Positions 23,926 through 35,502 of a stretch of 64,000 nt of DNA are shown here, piece after piece. Source of the DNA: Streptomyces typhae (lineage in GTDB: Bacteria; Actinomycetota; Actinomycetes; Streptomycetales; Streptomycetaceae); assembly GCF_009755605.1 (NCBI RefSeq), contig NZ_WPNZ01000010.1, positions 124,001 through 188,000 of the forward strand. The letters run 5' to 3'. A program made the translations under genes and the position numbers. Below the pieces are notes generated by a model. That model made no database searches. It saw only the letters and a program-made list of their open reading frames with translations, and was not told the origin of the DNA. Every line of letters starts with the position of its first letter. Position 1 is the first letter of the stretch.

Positions 23926-24050
23926 CAGGAAGGCGAGGAGGAAGGAGAGGAGGAGGAACAGGAGGGACAGGAGGAGGAACAGGAAGCAGAAGAGGGACGG
24001 GAAGGGGAAGCGGAAAGGAAACGGAAAACGGGGCCGAGAACGGAACGGGC
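23905..24050 (+). repeat. Purine-rich (GGA/GAA) tract
   Basis: About 145 bp on the + strand made almost wholly of G and A (GGAGGAACAGGAGG-type words), from the end of the AMP-ligase gene towards the ctaB stop. A polypurine strand of this length could form triplex or slipped structures. No gene is visible in it. Confidence 0.7.
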
Positions 24051-24060
24051 CCGCCGGGGG

Positions 24061-25014
24061 CTACCGCAGGAAGGGATCCACCGCGACCGCCACGAACAGC
24101 AGCGAGACGTAGGTGATGGACCAGTGGAAGAGCCGCATCTCCTTGAGCTTGCCGCCGGTCGCCTCGGACTTGGCGCGGTTCTGCAGCCCGTGCGCTTCCC
24201 ACAGCCACCAGCCACCGGTGGCGAGGGCGACCGCGGTGTAGAACCAGCCGGTGTAACCGAGGGGCTGCAGCAGCAGCGAGACGGCGACCATGACCCAGCT
24301 GTAGAGGACGATCTGGCGCGCGACGACCTTGTTGGAGGCGATCACCGGAAGCATCGGCACGCCCACGCGCGCGTAGTCCTCCTTCACCCTCATGGACAGC
24401 GGCCAGTAGTGCGGCGGCGTCCAGAAGAACATGACCAGGAAGAGGACGATCGGCGCCCAGGACATCGAGTTGGTGACCGACGACCAGCCGATGAGGACCG
24501 GCAGGCACCCCGCGATGCCGCCCCAGACGATGTTCTGGGAGGTGCGCCGCTTGAGGAGCATCGTGTAGACGACGACGTAGAAGAGCAGCGCCCCGAGCGA
24601 CAGCCAGGCGGAGAGCCAGTTGACGGTGAGGCCGAACAGGAGCGTGGAGACCACGGCGAGCGTGATGCCGAAGGCCAGGCACTCCCGGGGGCTGACCATA
24701 CCGGTGACCAGCGGCCGCTGCGACGTGCGCTCCATGAGGGCGTCGATGTCGCGGTCGATGTACATGTTGAGCGCGTTCGCGCCACCGGCCGAGAGATAGC
24801 CGCCCACGCAGGTGAGCAGGACCAGCGTGAGGTCCGGCACCCCCTGCTCGGCGAGGAACATCACCGGAACGGTGGTGATCAGCAGCAGCTCGATGATCCG
24901 CGGCTTGGTCAGCGCCACGAACGCCTTGACTCGGGCCCCGAACGGCCGGTTGCTCGGGTTCTGGCTCGTCCCGATTACCCCCGCTGGACGGGATTCAACG
25001 GCCGTCACGCACAC
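24061..25014 (-). CDS. ctaB: Protoheme IX farnesyltransferase (heme O synthase)
   Basis: A 317-residue UbiA-superfamily prenyltransferase that adds a farnesyl group to haem b for oxidase biogenesis. It shows the first prenyl-diphosphate motif NALNMYIDRDIDALM, the second FWTPPHYWPLSM-KEDY region, and about nine membrane helices. The start is set at GTG 25014 (MCVTAVESRP), giving the usual length. It is divergent from the tkt operon and acts upstream of ctaA. Confidence 0.94.
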   Translation of the reverse strand: MCVTAVESRPAGVIGTSQNPSNRPFGARVKAFVALTKPRIIELLLITTVPVMFLAEQGVPDLTLVLLTCVGGYLSAGGANALNMYIDRDIDALMERTSQRPLVTGMVSPRECLAFGITLAVVSTLLFGLTVNWLSAWLSLGALLFYVVVYTMLLKRRTSQNIVWGGIAGCLPVLIGWSSVTNSMSWAPIVLFLVMFFWTPPHYWPLSMRVKEDYARVGVPMLPVIASNKVVARQIVLYSWVMVAVSLLLQPLGYTGWFYTAVALATGGWWLWEAHGLQNRAKSEATGGKLKEMRLFHWSITYVSLLFVAVAVDPFLR

Positions 25015-25448
25015 CCCTGACAGAGACTCCCAGCAAGCCCTGCGTCGGACGTTCGGACATGAAGATCCGGTAAAGGCTCGCGCGTACCACGCCACTGTAG
25101 ACGTTGCCCATACCTCGCCCTTCGCGGGGGTGGGTTCGTGTTGAGGGGCAACAGGACCGGAGCGGGGAGCGAAGGGAGGGAGCGGGAGGCGACCGGAGGG
25201 GAGTGCGGAGCACGTGCGCGCACCCGGCGCGCGGACGTCGAACGGACGACCGGAACCAGTCGGCAGATGAGCAGTACCGCATTCACATGGTGAACAAGGG
25301 ATTCCTTTCGGGAGGCGGATTCGAACCGTCCCCCGCAGTCTGGAATGACTCGAAAGAATGCACGTTCTTACAGCGGTAGGCTCGTCAGCGGCCGGTGGGA
25401 TCCATACGCCGCCGGCATTCGACATGTGGAGAGGAGCCCTGACCCAGG
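25015..25448. other. 434-bp divergent control region between ctaB and tkt
   Basis: No convincing gene. It holds a purine-rich stretch (about 25140-25210), the perfect palindrome GTGCGCGCAC (25214-25223), and near the tkt end a purine-rich Shine-Dalgarno GAGAGGAG about 13 bp before the GTG. Both promoters must lie here, but I could not identify -10/-35 boxes with confidence. Confidence 0.5.
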
Positions 25449-27569
<2,121 letters not shown>

Positions 27570-27603
27570 CGCCCATATACGACCAAGTAGGAGATGTAAT
27601 TCC

Positions 27604-28722
27604 ATGACAGACGCACTCAAGCGCCTCTCCGACGAAGGCGTCGCGATCTGGCTGGACGACCTGTCGCGCAAGCGGATCACGTCCGGCAACCTCGCCGAGC
27701 TGATCGACCAGCAGCACGTCGTGGGCGTCACGACCAACCCCTCGATCTTCCAGAAGGCGATCTCGGAGGGCGACGGCTACGACACGCAGCTCACCGACCT
27801 CGCCGCCCGCAAGGTCACGGTCGAGGAAGCCATTCGCATGATCACGACGGCGGACGTCCGTGACGCCGCCGACATCCTGCGCCCGGTCTTCGACGCGACC
27901 GACGGCCAGGACGGCCGGGTCTCGATCGAGGTCGACCCGCGGCTCGCCCACCACACGCGCGCCACGGTCGCCGAGGCCAAGCAGCTCGCGTGGCTGGTGG
28001 ACCGCCCGAACACGCTGATCAAGATCCCCGCGACCAAGGCGGGCCTGCCGGCCATCACCGAGGTCATCGGCCGGGGCATCAGCGTCAACGTCACGCTGAT
28101 CTTCTCCCTGGAGCGCTACCGCGAGGTCATGGACGCCTACCTCGCCGGCCTGGAGAAGGCCAAGGCGGCGGGCCTGGACCTGTCGAAGATCCACTCGGTG
28201 GCGTCGTTCTTCGTGTCCCGCGTGGACACCGAGATCGACAAGCGCATCGACGCCCTGGGCACCGACGAGGCCAAGGCGGCGCGCGGCAAGGCCGCCCTCG
28301 CCAACGCCCGGCTCGCCTACGAGGCGTACGAGGAGGTCTTCGGCTCCGACCGCTGGGCCGCGCTCGACAAGGCCCACGCCAACAAGCAGCGCCCCCTGTG
28401 GGCGTCGACCGGCGTCAAGGACAAGGCGTACAAGGACACGCTGTACGTGGACGACCTGGTCGCCCCCGGCACGGTGAACACCATGCCCGAGGCCACCCTG
28501 GAGGCCGTCGCCGACCACGGCTCGGTCACCGGCAACACCATCGCCGGTGCCTACGACCAGGCGCGCGCGGACATCGCGTCCCTGGAGAAGCTCGGGATCT
28601 CCTACGACGAGGTCGTGCAGCTCCTGGAGGACGAGGGCGTGCAGAAGTTCGAGGCGTCCTGGAACGACCTGCTCAAGTCGACCGAGGCGGAGCTGAAGCG
28701 CCTTTCCCCCTCGGAGGGCTGA
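27604..28722 (+). CDS. tal: Transaldolase
   Basis: A 372-residue transaldolase (long actinobacterial class), which transfers a dihydroxyacetone unit between sedoheptulose-7-phosphate and glyceraldehyde-3-phosphate. It shows WLDDLSRKRI, VVGVTTNPSIFQKAI, and the Schiff-base Lys in LIKIPATKAGLPAI. ATG 27604 has a good AGGAG upstream. It lies 34 bp after tkt. Confidence 0.96.
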   Translation: MTDALKRLSDEGVAIWLDDLSRKRITSGNLAELIDQQHVVGVTTNPSIFQKAISEGDGYDTQLTDLAARKVTVEEAIRMITTADVRDAADILRPVFDATDGQDGRVSIEVDPRLAHHTRATVAEAKQLAWLVDRPNTLIKIPATKAGLPAITEVIGRGISVNVTLIFSLERYREVMDAYLAGLEKAKAAGLDLSKIHSVASFFVSRVDTEIDKRIDALGTDEAKAARGKAALANARLAYEAYEEVFGSDRWAALDKAHANKQRPLWASTGVKDKAYKDTLYVDDLVAPGTVNTMPEATLEAVADHGSVTGNTIAGAYDQARADIASLEKLGISYDEVVQLLEDEGVQKFEASWNDLLKSTEAELKRLSPSEG

Positions 28723-28726
28723 CACC

Positions 28727-30259
28727 TTGACCGCAGTTCATGGAGCCAACCCGCTTCGTGACGCCGCGGACCGACGGCTCCCGCGCATCGCGGGGCCGTC
28801 GGGCCTCGTCATCTTCGGCGTCACGGGCGATTTGTCCCGTAAAAAGCTGATGCCTGCTGTCTATGACCTCGCCAACCGGGGTCTGCTGCCGCCGGGCTTC
28901 TCGCTGATCGGTTTCGCCCGCCGCGACTGGGAGGACGAGGACTTCGCCGAGGTCGTCCACGACGCGGTCAAGCAGCACTCGCGCACGCCGTTCCGCGAGG
29001 AGGTCTGGCAGCAGCTCATCCAGGGGATGCGCTTCGTCCAGGGCAACTTCGACGACGACGCCGCCTTCGAGCAGCTGAAGTCCACCATCCAGGAGCTCGA
29101 CAAGGCGCAGGGCACGGGCGGCAACTTCGCCTTCTACCTCTCGGTGCCCCCGAAGTTCTTCCCGCAGGTCGTCCAGCAGCTGAAGAAGCACGAGCTCGCG
29201 GACGCGCCGGAGGGCTCCTGGCGCCGGGCCGTCATCGAGAAGCCGTTCGGTCACGACCTGAAGTCCGCCAAGGACCTGAACGCGATCGTGCACGAGGTGT
29301 TCGCCCCGGACCAGGTGTTCCGGATCGACCACTACCTCGGCAAGGAGACCGTCCAGAACATCCTGGCGCTGCGCTTCGCCAACCAGATGTTCGAGCCGAT
29401 CTGGAACCGGTCGTACGTCGACCACGTACAGATCACGATGGCCGAGGACATCGGCATCGGCGGCCGGGCCGGCTACTACGACGGCATCGGCGCCGCCCGC
29501 GACGTCATCCAGAACCACCTGCTCCAGCTCATGGCCCTGACCGCCATGGAGGAGCCCGCGTCCTTCGACGCCAACGCGCTGGTCGCGGAGAAGGCGAAGG
29601 TGCTCGGCGCGGTGCGGCTGCCCAAGGACCTGTCCAAGGACACCGTCCGCGGGCAGTACTCGGCGGGCTGGCAGGGCGGCGAGAAGGCGGTCGGCTACCT
29701 CCAGGAAGAGGGCATCGACCCCAAGTCGAAGACCGACACCTATGCCGCGATCAAGCTGGGCGTCGACAACCGCCGCTGGGCGGGCGTGCCCTTCTACCTG
29801 CGCACCGGCAAGCGCCTCGGCCGCCGCGTCACGGAGATCGCGGTCGTCTTCCAGCGCGCCCCGCACTCCCCCTTCGACCACACGGCGACGGAGGAGCTCG
29901 GGCAGAACGCGATCGTCATCCGCGTCCAGCCGGACGAGGGCATCACGGTCCGCTTCGGCTCGAAGGTGCCGGGCACCTCGATGGAGATCCGGGACGTGTC
30001 GATGGACTTCGCGTACGGCGAGTCCTTCACCGAGTCCAGCCCGGAGGCCTACGAACGGCTGATCCTGGACGTGCTGCTCGGCGACGCCAACCTGTTCCCG
30101 CGCACGGAGGAGGTCGAGCTGTCCTGGAACATCCTCGACCCGATCGAGCAGCACTGGGACGAGAACGGCACGCCGGCGCAGTACCCGGCCGGCACCTGGG
30201 GGCCGGTCGAGGCGGACGAAATGCTCGCACGAGACGGACGGAGCTGGCGCCGGCCATGA
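28727..30259 (+). CDS. zwf: Glucose-6-phosphate 1-dehydrogenase
   Basis: A 510-residue G6PDH, the first oxidative pentose phosphate step and an NADPH source. The N-terminal dinucleotide loop is VIFGVTGDLSRKKLMPA; the active-site signature RIDHYLGKETVQN carries the catalytic His; EKPFGHDLKSA binds substrate. The TTG start at 28727 has GGAGGG about 9 nt upstream and begins four bases after the tal stop. Its stop overlaps opcA (ATGA), consistent with OpcA being its activator. Confidence 0.96.
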   Translation: MTAVHGANPLRDAADRRLPRIAGPSGLVIFGVTGDLSRKKLMPAVYDLANRGLLPPGFSLIGFARRDWEDEDFAEVVHDAVKQHSRTPFREEVWQQLIQGMRFVQGNFDDDAAFEQLKSTIQELDKAQGTGGNFAFYLSVPPKFFPQVVQQLKKHELADAPEGSWRRAVIEKPFGHDLKSAKDLNAIVHEVFAPDQVFRIDHYLGKETVQNILALRFANQMFEPIWNRSYVDHVQITMAEDIGIGGRAGYYDGIGAARDVIQNHLLQLMALTAMEEPASFDANALVAEKAKVLGAVRLPKDLSKDTVRGQYSAGWQGGEKAVGYLQEEGIDPKSKTDTYAAIKLGVDNRRWAGVPFYLRTGKRLGRRVTEIAVVFQRAPHSPFDHTATEELGQNAIVIRVQPDEGITVRFGSKVPGTSMEIRDVSMDFAYGESFTESSPEAYERLILDVLLGDANLFPRTEEVELSWNILDPIEQHWDENGTPAQYPAGTWGPVEADEMLARDGRSWRRP

Positions 30260-31431
30260 AGATCGACCTGACGGACACCACGGCCAGCAAGATCAACAAG
30301 GCCCTCGTGCAGGGCCGCCGCGCCATCGGCTCACCGGCCGTCGGCATGGTGCTCACCCTCGTCATCGTCACCGACGAGGAGAACGCGTACGACGCGCTGC
30401 GGGCGGCCAGCGAGGCCTCCCGCGAGCACCCCTCGCGGACCCTGGTCGTCATCAAGCGGGTCTCGCGCTCGCCGCGCGACCGCACGACGTCGCGCCTCGA
30501 CGCCGAGGTGCGGGTCGGCGCGGACGCGGGCACCGGCGAGACGGTGATCCTGCGCCTGTACGGCGAGGTGCTCAATCACGCCCAGTCGGTGGTCCTGCCC
30601 CTGCTGCTCCCGGACGCGCCGGTGGTGGCGTGGTGGCCGGTGAACGCCCCGCTCGACCCGGCCAAGGACCCGCTCGGCGCCCTGGCCCAGCGCCGCGTCA
30701 CCGACACCTACGCGGCCGAGCAGCCCATCCACGAGCTGACCGCGCGCGCCGAGGCCTACCACCCCGGCGACACGGACCTGTCGTGGACCCGCATCACGCC
30801 GTGGCGCTCGATGCTGGCCGCCGCCCTGGACCAGGTGGCCTGCGAGGTCACCGGTGCGCAGGTGGAGGGCGAGGAGTTCAACCCGAGCGTCGAACTGCTC
30901 GCGATGTGGCTCGCGGAGCGCCTGGGCGTACCGGTCAAGCGAACGCTGTCGCCGGGCCCCGGCCTGACGGGCGTGCGGATGGAGACCAACTGCGGCCCGA
31001 TCGTCCTCGACCGTGCCGACGGCTCCCTCGCGACGCTGTCGATCCAGGGCCAGCCGGACCGCGCGGTCGCGCTCAAGCGCCGTGAGACGTCCGAGCTGAT
31101 CGCGGAGGAGCTGCGGCGCCTGGACCCGGACGACACCTACGCGGCCGCGCTGAAGTTCGGCGTGGACCGGCTCGGTGAGGCGGTCGCTCCGGAGCCTTCG
31201 GTGGACTCGCGGGACAAGGAGTCCTCGGATCCGGGTGCGGGTTCGGGCTCCTCCTCGGATTCCGGTTCGGGTTCCTCCTCGGATTCCGGTTCGGGTTCCT
31301 CCGGGAGTTCGGCCGCCGAAGGGGACGCGTCGGCCGAGGACGACTCTGCGGCCAAGGACGGCGGGAGCAAGTCGGGGACCGCCAAGAAGGCGGCCGCGAA
31401 GGCCCCGGCCAAGAAGGCGGCCGCCAAGTGA
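30256..31431 (+). CDS. opcA: Glucose-6-phosphate dehydrogenase assembly protein OpcA, with low-complexity tail
   Basis: A 391-residue OpcA. The conserved core (residues 1-312) includes SPAVGMVLTLVIVTDEENAY, PVVAWWPVNAPLDPAKDP, LSWTRITPWRSMLAAALD and DTYAAALKFGVDRL. OpcA promotes oligomerisation and activity of G6PDH. Residues 315 onward are an unusual tail: Ser/Gly/Asp-rich (SGSSSDSGSGSSSD, from a 24-bp DNA repeat), then acidic, then AKKAAAK-type. The tail has no counterpart in the core fold. Confidence 0.94.
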   Translation: MKIDLTDTTASKINKALVQGRRAIGSPAVGMVLTLVIVTDEENAYDALRAASEASREHPSRTLVVIKRVSRSPRDRTTSRLDAEVRVGADAGTGETVILRLYGEVLNHAQSVVLPLLLPDAPVVAWWPVNAPLDPAKDPLGALAQRRVTDTYAAEQPIHELTARAEAYHPGDTDLSWTRITPWRSMLAAALDQVACEVTGAQVEGEEFNPSVELLAMWLAERLGVPVKRTLSPGPGLTGVRMETNCGPIVLDRADGSLATLSIQGQPDRAVALKRRETSELIAEELRRLDPDDTYAAALKFGVDRLGEAVAPEPSVDSRDKESSDPGAGSGSSSDSGSGSSSDSGSGSSGSSAAEGDASAEDDSAAKDGGSKSGTAKKAAAKAPAKKAAAK

Positions 31432-32207
31432 GCACCGCCCCGCAGCTCGTCGTGCACCGCGACAAGGAGCTGATGGCCCAGGCCGCCGCGGCCCGGCTGA
31501 TCACAAGGATCGTCGACGCGCAGTCGGCCCGCGGCTCCGCCTCCGTGGTCCTCACCGGCGGCCGCAACGGCAACGGCCTGCTCGCGGCACTCAGCGCGGC
31601 GCCCGCCCGCGATGCCGTGGACTGGTCGCGGCTCGACCTGTGGTGGGGCGACGAGCGGTTCCTGCCGGACGGCGACCCCGAGCGCAACCACACGCAGGCC
31701 CGCGAGGCCCTGCTCGACTCGGTGCCGCTCGACCCCGCGCGGGTGCATCCGATGCCCGCGTCCGACGGTCTCTACGAGGCGGACGCGGCGGCGGAGTCGT
31801 ACGCGGCCGAACTCGCTGCGGCGGCGGGCCCCGAGGACCACGGGCCGGTGCCGACGTTCGACGTCCTGATGCTGGGCGTCGGCCCGGACACCCATGTGGC
31901 CTCGCTCTTCCCGGAGTCGCCCGCGGTGCGGGAGACCGAGCGCACGGTGGTCGGCGTCCACGGCGCGCCCAAGCCGCCGCCCACGCGCGTCTCGCTCACC
32001 CTGCCGGCGATCCGGTCGGCCCGCGAGGTGTGGCTGCTCGCGGCGGGCGAGGACAAGGCGAAGGCCGCGGCGATCGCGCTGTCCGGGGCGGGCGAGGTCC
32101 AGGCCCCGGCGGCGGGAGCGTACGGCAGGGCGCGCACGCTGTGGCTCCTGGACGCGGCGGCGGCGTCCCAGCTGCCGCGGGATCTGTATCCCCCGGCGTC
32201 GGCCTGA
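31428..32207 (+). CDS. pgl: 6-phosphogluconolactonase (DevB/Pgl type)
   Basis: A 259-residue lactonase hydrolysing 6-phosphogluconolactone after Zwf. Motifs are LTGGRNGNGLL, WWGDERFLPDGDPERN, GVGPDTHVASLFP (family consensus GPDGHTASLFP, the His retained), and a C-terminal WLLAAGEDKAKA. GTG 31428 overlaps the opcA stop (GTGA). Last gene of the operon, terminated at 32250-32295. Confidence 0.95.
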   Translation: MSTAPQLVVHRDKELMAQAAAARLITRIVDAQSARGSASVVLTGGRNGNGLLAALSAAPARDAVDWSRLDLWWGDERFLPDGDPERNHTQAREALLDSVPLDPARVHPMPASDGLYEADAAAESYAAELAAAAGPEDHGPVPTFDVLMLGVGPDTHVASLFPESPAVRETERTVVGVHGAPKPPPTRVSLTLPAIRSAREVWLLAAGEDKAKAAAIALSGAGEVQAPAAGAYGRARTLWLLDAAAASQLPRDLYPPASA

Positions 32208-32295
32208 CCCACAGGACGGCGTCGGCCTGGCCCACAGGACCTGGCCCACAGGACGAAGGGCCCCGGACCGCACCTGGTCCGGGGCCCTTCGTCCT
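32208..32295. terminator. Bidirectional terminator between pgl and pgi
   Basis: Two or three copies of GGCCCACAGGAC/CCTGGCCCACAGGAC lead into a perfect 20-bp stem with a 6-nt loop (32250-32269 / 32276-32295). The stem lies between two convergent genes, 10 bp from the pgi stop, so it can terminate both. Confidence 0.85.
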
Positions 32296-32304
32296 GCCTG
32301 GGGC

Positions 32305-33957
32305 TCAGCGCCCGCGCAGCTCCCGGTACTTGGCGACCAGCGCGGTCGTCGACGCGTCCAGGCCGGGCACGTCCGCGCCCTCCGTCAGGGCGGGCTCGAC
32401 GCGCTTGGCGAGCACCTTGCCGAGTTCGACGCCCCACTGGTCGAAGGAGTCGATGTTCCAGACGGCGCCCTGCACGAAGACCTTGTGTTCGTAGAGCGCG
32501 ATGAGCTGGCCGAGGACCGAGGGGGTCAGCGCGCTCGCGAGGATCGTCGTCGTCGGGTGGTTGCCCTGGAACGTCTTGTGCGGAACGAGTTCTTCCGGAA
32601 CGTCCTCGGCGCGGACCTCGTCCGGCGTCTTGCCGAAGGCGAGGGCCTGCGTCTGCGCGAAGAAGTTGGCCATCAGCAGGTCGTGCTGGGCGACCAGGCC
32701 CGGCCGCAGGTCGGCCACCGGCTCGGCGAAGCCGATGAAGTCCGCCGGGATGATCTTGGTGCCCTGGTGGATGAGCTGGTAGTACGCGTGCTGTCCGTTC
32801 GTGCCCGGGGTGCCCCACACCACGGGACCCGTCTGCCACCGCACCGGGTTGCCGTCGCGGTCCACGGACTTGCCGTTGGACTCCATGTCGAGCTGCTGGA
32901 GGTAGGCCGTGAACTTGGACAGGTAGTGCGAGTACGGCAGGACCGCGTGCGACTGGGCGTCGTGGAAGTTGCCGTACCAGATGCCGAGCAGGCCGAGCAG
33001 CAGCGGTGCGTTCTCCTCGGGGGACGCCGTGCGGAAGTGGTCGTCGACGAGGCGGAAGCCGTCGAGCATCTCGCGGAAGCGGTCCGGGCCGATGGCGATC
33101 ATCAGGGAGAGGCCGATCGCCGAGTCGTAGGAGTAGCGCCCGCCGACCCAGTCCCAGAACTCGAACATGTTGGCCGTGTCGATGCCGAAGTCGGAGACCT
33201 TCTCCGTGTTCGTCGACAGCGCCACGAAGTGCTTGGCGACCGCGCTCTCGTCGGCCTGCAACTCGGTGAGCAGCCAGTTCCGCGCGGAGGTCGCGTTCGT
33301 GATCGTCTCGATCGTGGTGAACGTCTTGGAGGCGACGATGAACAGCGTCTCCGCGGCGTCCAGGTCCCGGATCGCCTCGTGCAGGTCGGCGCCGTCGACG
33401 TTCGACACGAAGCGGACGGTCAGCTCACGGTCCGTGAAGGAGCGCAAGGCCTCGTACGCCATCGCCGGACCGAGGTCGGAGCCGCCGATGCCGATGTTGA
33501 CGACGTTCTTGATGCGCTTGCCGGTGTGGCCGGTCCACTCGCCCGAGCGGACCTTGTCGGAGAAGGACGACATCTTGTCGAGCACGGCGTGCACGGCCGG
33601 TACGACGTTCTCGCCGTCCACCTCGACGACCGTGTCGCGGGCGGCGCGCAGCGCGGTGTGCAGGACCGCGCGGCCCTCCGTGGTGTTGATCTTCTCGCCG
33701 CGGAACATGGCGTCGCGGAGGCCGAAGACGTCCGTGGCCGCGGCCAGGTCCCTGAGCAGCGCCAGGGTCTCGTCGGTCACCAGGTGCTTGGAGTAGTCGA
33801 GGTGCAGGTCGCCGACCTGGAGGGTGTACTTTCCCGCGCGCGCGGGGTCGGCGTCGAACAGCTCCCGCAGCCGCACCTCCCCCAGCTGCTCCTTGTGCTT
33901 GGCCAGCGCCGTCCATTCGGGCGTCTGATTCAGCCTGGTGCGGACTTCTGCATTCAT
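32305..33957 (-). CDS. pgi: Glucose-6-phosphate isomerase
   Basis: A 550-residue PGI linking the pentose phosphate operon to glycolysis. It shows NIGIGGSDLGPAM, VASKTFTTIETITNA, FEFWDWVGGRYSYDSAIGLS (family signature), YSHYLSKFTAYLQQLDMESNGK and SFDQWGVELGKVLAK. The start is ATG 33957; upstream residues in the frame are not conserved. It is convergent with the pgl operon. Confidence 0.96.
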   Translation of the reverse strand: MNAEVRTRLNQTPEWTALAKHKEQLGEVRLRELFDADPARAGKYTLQVGDLHLDYSKHLVTDETLALLRDLAAATDVFGLRDAMFRGEKINTTEGRAVLHTALRAARDTVVEVDGENVVPAVHAVLDKMSSFSDKVRSGEWTGHTGKRIKNVVNIGIGGSDLGPAMAYEALRSFTDRELTVRFVSNVDGADLHEAIRDLDAAETLFIVASKTFTTIETITNATSARNWLLTELQADESAVAKHFVALSTNTEKVSDFGIDTANMFEFWDWVGGRYSYDSAIGLSLMIAIGPDRFREMLDGFRLVDDHFRTASPEENAPLLLGLLGIWYGNFHDAQSHAVLPYSHYLSKFTAYLQQLDMESNGKSVDRDGNPVRWQTGPVVWGTPGTNGQHAYYQLIHQGTKIIPADFIGFAEPVADLRPGLVAQHDLLMANFFAQTQALAFGKTPDEVRAEDVPEELVPHKTFQGNHPTTTILASALTPSVLGQLIALYEHKVFVQGAVWNIDSFDQWGVELGKVLAKRVEPALTEGADVPGLDASTTALVAKYRELRGR

Positions 33958-34029
33958 CTCGGACTTCAGCTCTCTCTCGTGCAACCTGAGTACCGTGCGT
34001 GCGCCCCGCTGCCCTTCCAACCTAATTGA

Positions 34030-35307
34030 TCAGCGCGCGCCGCGAGTCGTCTGTCCGCTGTCGGTGGACTCGGGCACGGAGCCGGTGGACTTGAGCACGG
34101 GGGCGAGGGCGACGACGGAGAGTGCGAACAGGGCGGCGGCGAGCAGCATCGGCGTGTTGGGCCCCCACAGGGCCGCGACGGCCCCGCCGAGGACGGCGCC
34201 GAGGGGCGCTCCGGCGACCGCCAGGGTGCGGAACGCCGAGCTGACGCGGCCGACCATGGCGGCGGGCGGGCGCTGCTGCATGAGGGTGTGGCTGCTGACG
34301 TTCCACACCATCCCCATGGCCCCGAACAACGTCATGCTCACGACGAGCGCCGTGAGGTCGCGGACCGTCCCCATCGCCACGAGCGCGGCGATCTGGGCCG
34401 TTCCGGCGACGAACACGCTGCGGACGCGTCCGAACCTGCGGGCGAGCCTGCCCGCCAGCGCACCGCCCAGCAGGCTTCCGGCCGCGTAGGCCGTTATGGC
34501 CGCCGCGTATCCGCCGCTGCCCGCGTCGAGCCAGTGGGTGACGAGGACGACGAGGGTGGCGATGAGCGCGCCTATGCCGACGTTGCCGAGCGCGGTCGCC
34601 ACGCACAGGCCCCTGAGGACCCGGTCCTGCCACAGGGCGCGCAGGCCGCGGGCGATGTCGGACCGCAGGGTGGCCCCCGCCGGTCTGGGCGGACGCTCGG
34701 GCACGGGCACCCGCAGGGAGGCCACGAGCGCGGCCGCCACCAGATACGTCGCCGCGTCGGCCGCGTACGGCAGGCCGGGGCCCGCCGTCATCAGGAAGGG
34801 CACCGCGGGCGCGGCGAGGAGGCCGCCCGCGAACTGCTGTCCGGTGAGCAGCCGGGCGTTCGCGCTGCCCAGGGCGTCGCGGTCCACGAGGGCGGGAAGC
34901 AGGGCCGTGGCGGCGTTGTCGAACAGGGTCTGGAGGGTCGTGAGCAGCAGGGCCAGGGCGATGAGCAGCCCGATCGTGGCGTGGCCGAGGGCGACGGCCA
35001 CCGCGAAGGCGGCCACGAGCACGCCGCGCACCACGTCCACCATCCACATGGCGCGCCGCTGGTCCACCCGGTCGGCGACGGCGCCGCCGAGCAGGCCGAA
35101 GGCGACCCAGGGCAGATATCCGCAGGCGGTGACGGAGGCGATGAGCAGCGGGTCGTCCGTGAGGGACGCGGCGAGCAGGGGCAGGGCGGCCTTGCGGAGC
35201 GCGTCGCCGAAGCTGGACAGGACGGCGGCGCCCCACAGCCGTCCGAAGCCGCCGCGCCAGGCGACGCTGCGCGTGCCCGTGTCCGGCGTCTCGACAACAG
35301 CCGTCAC
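34030..35307 (-). CDS. MFS transporter (enterobactin-exporter-like, MFS_3)
   Basis: A 425-residue transporter with about twelve hydrophobic helices. The N-terminal half has FGRLWGAAVLSSFGDALRK and GYLPWVAFGLLGGAVADRVDQRR (the loop 2-3 motif), the second half GALAGRLARRFGRVRSVFVAG. This matches the MFS_3 branch, which includes EntS-like siderophore and macrolide exporters. GTG 35307 is the start. The substrate is unknown; it stands alone between pgi and the RbpA-like gene. Confidence 0.85.
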   Translation of the reverse strand: MTAVVETPDTGTRSVAWRGGFGRLWGAAVLSSFGDALRKAALPLLAASLTDDPLLIASVTACGYLPWVAFGLLGGAVADRVDQRRAMWMVDVVRGVLVAAFAVAVALGHATIGLLIALALLLTTLQTLFDNAATALLPALVDRDALGSANARLLTGQQFAGGLLAAPAVPFLMTAGPGLPYAADAATYLVAAALVASLRVPVPERPPRPAGATLRSDIARGLRALWQDRVLRGLCVATALGNVGIGALIATLVVLVTHWLDAGSGGYAAAITAYAAGSLLGGALAGRLARRFGRVRSVFVAGTAQIAALVAMGTVRDLTALVVSMTLFGAMGMVWNVSSHTLMQQRPPAAMVGRVSSAFRTLAVAGAPLGAVLGGAVAALWGPNTPMLLAAALFALSVVALAPVLKSTGSVPESTDSGQTTRGAR

Positions 35308-35502
35308 AACTCCCCCTTCGAGCCCCGTGGTTCACAGCCCGGACCGATGATGATCCGCCGAACCTGGACCCACCGTAGAGGTAGCCACTGACACTCAAGG
35401 TGCGGGACTCAAGGCGCGGAACTGAGGGCGCTGAGGGCGCGGAACTCAGGGAGGAGATACAGCTCCGGCCGGGCACCTCTCGGTGTCCGGCCGGTTGACG
35501 TC

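Noticed and set aside
25318..25336. tRNA-like T-arm (GGATTCGAACC on the + strand, GGTTCGAATCC on the minus) in the ctaB-tkt gap
   Set aside because: The T-stem has a mismatch and no matching acceptor stem, anticodon arm or D-arm can be laid out within 90 nt on either strand.
30256..31431. Frameshift at the 3' end of opcA explaining the odd tail
   Set aside because: The frame remains open and in phase to the GTGA overlap with pgl, and the tail is made of regular repeats rather than shifted conserved sequence.
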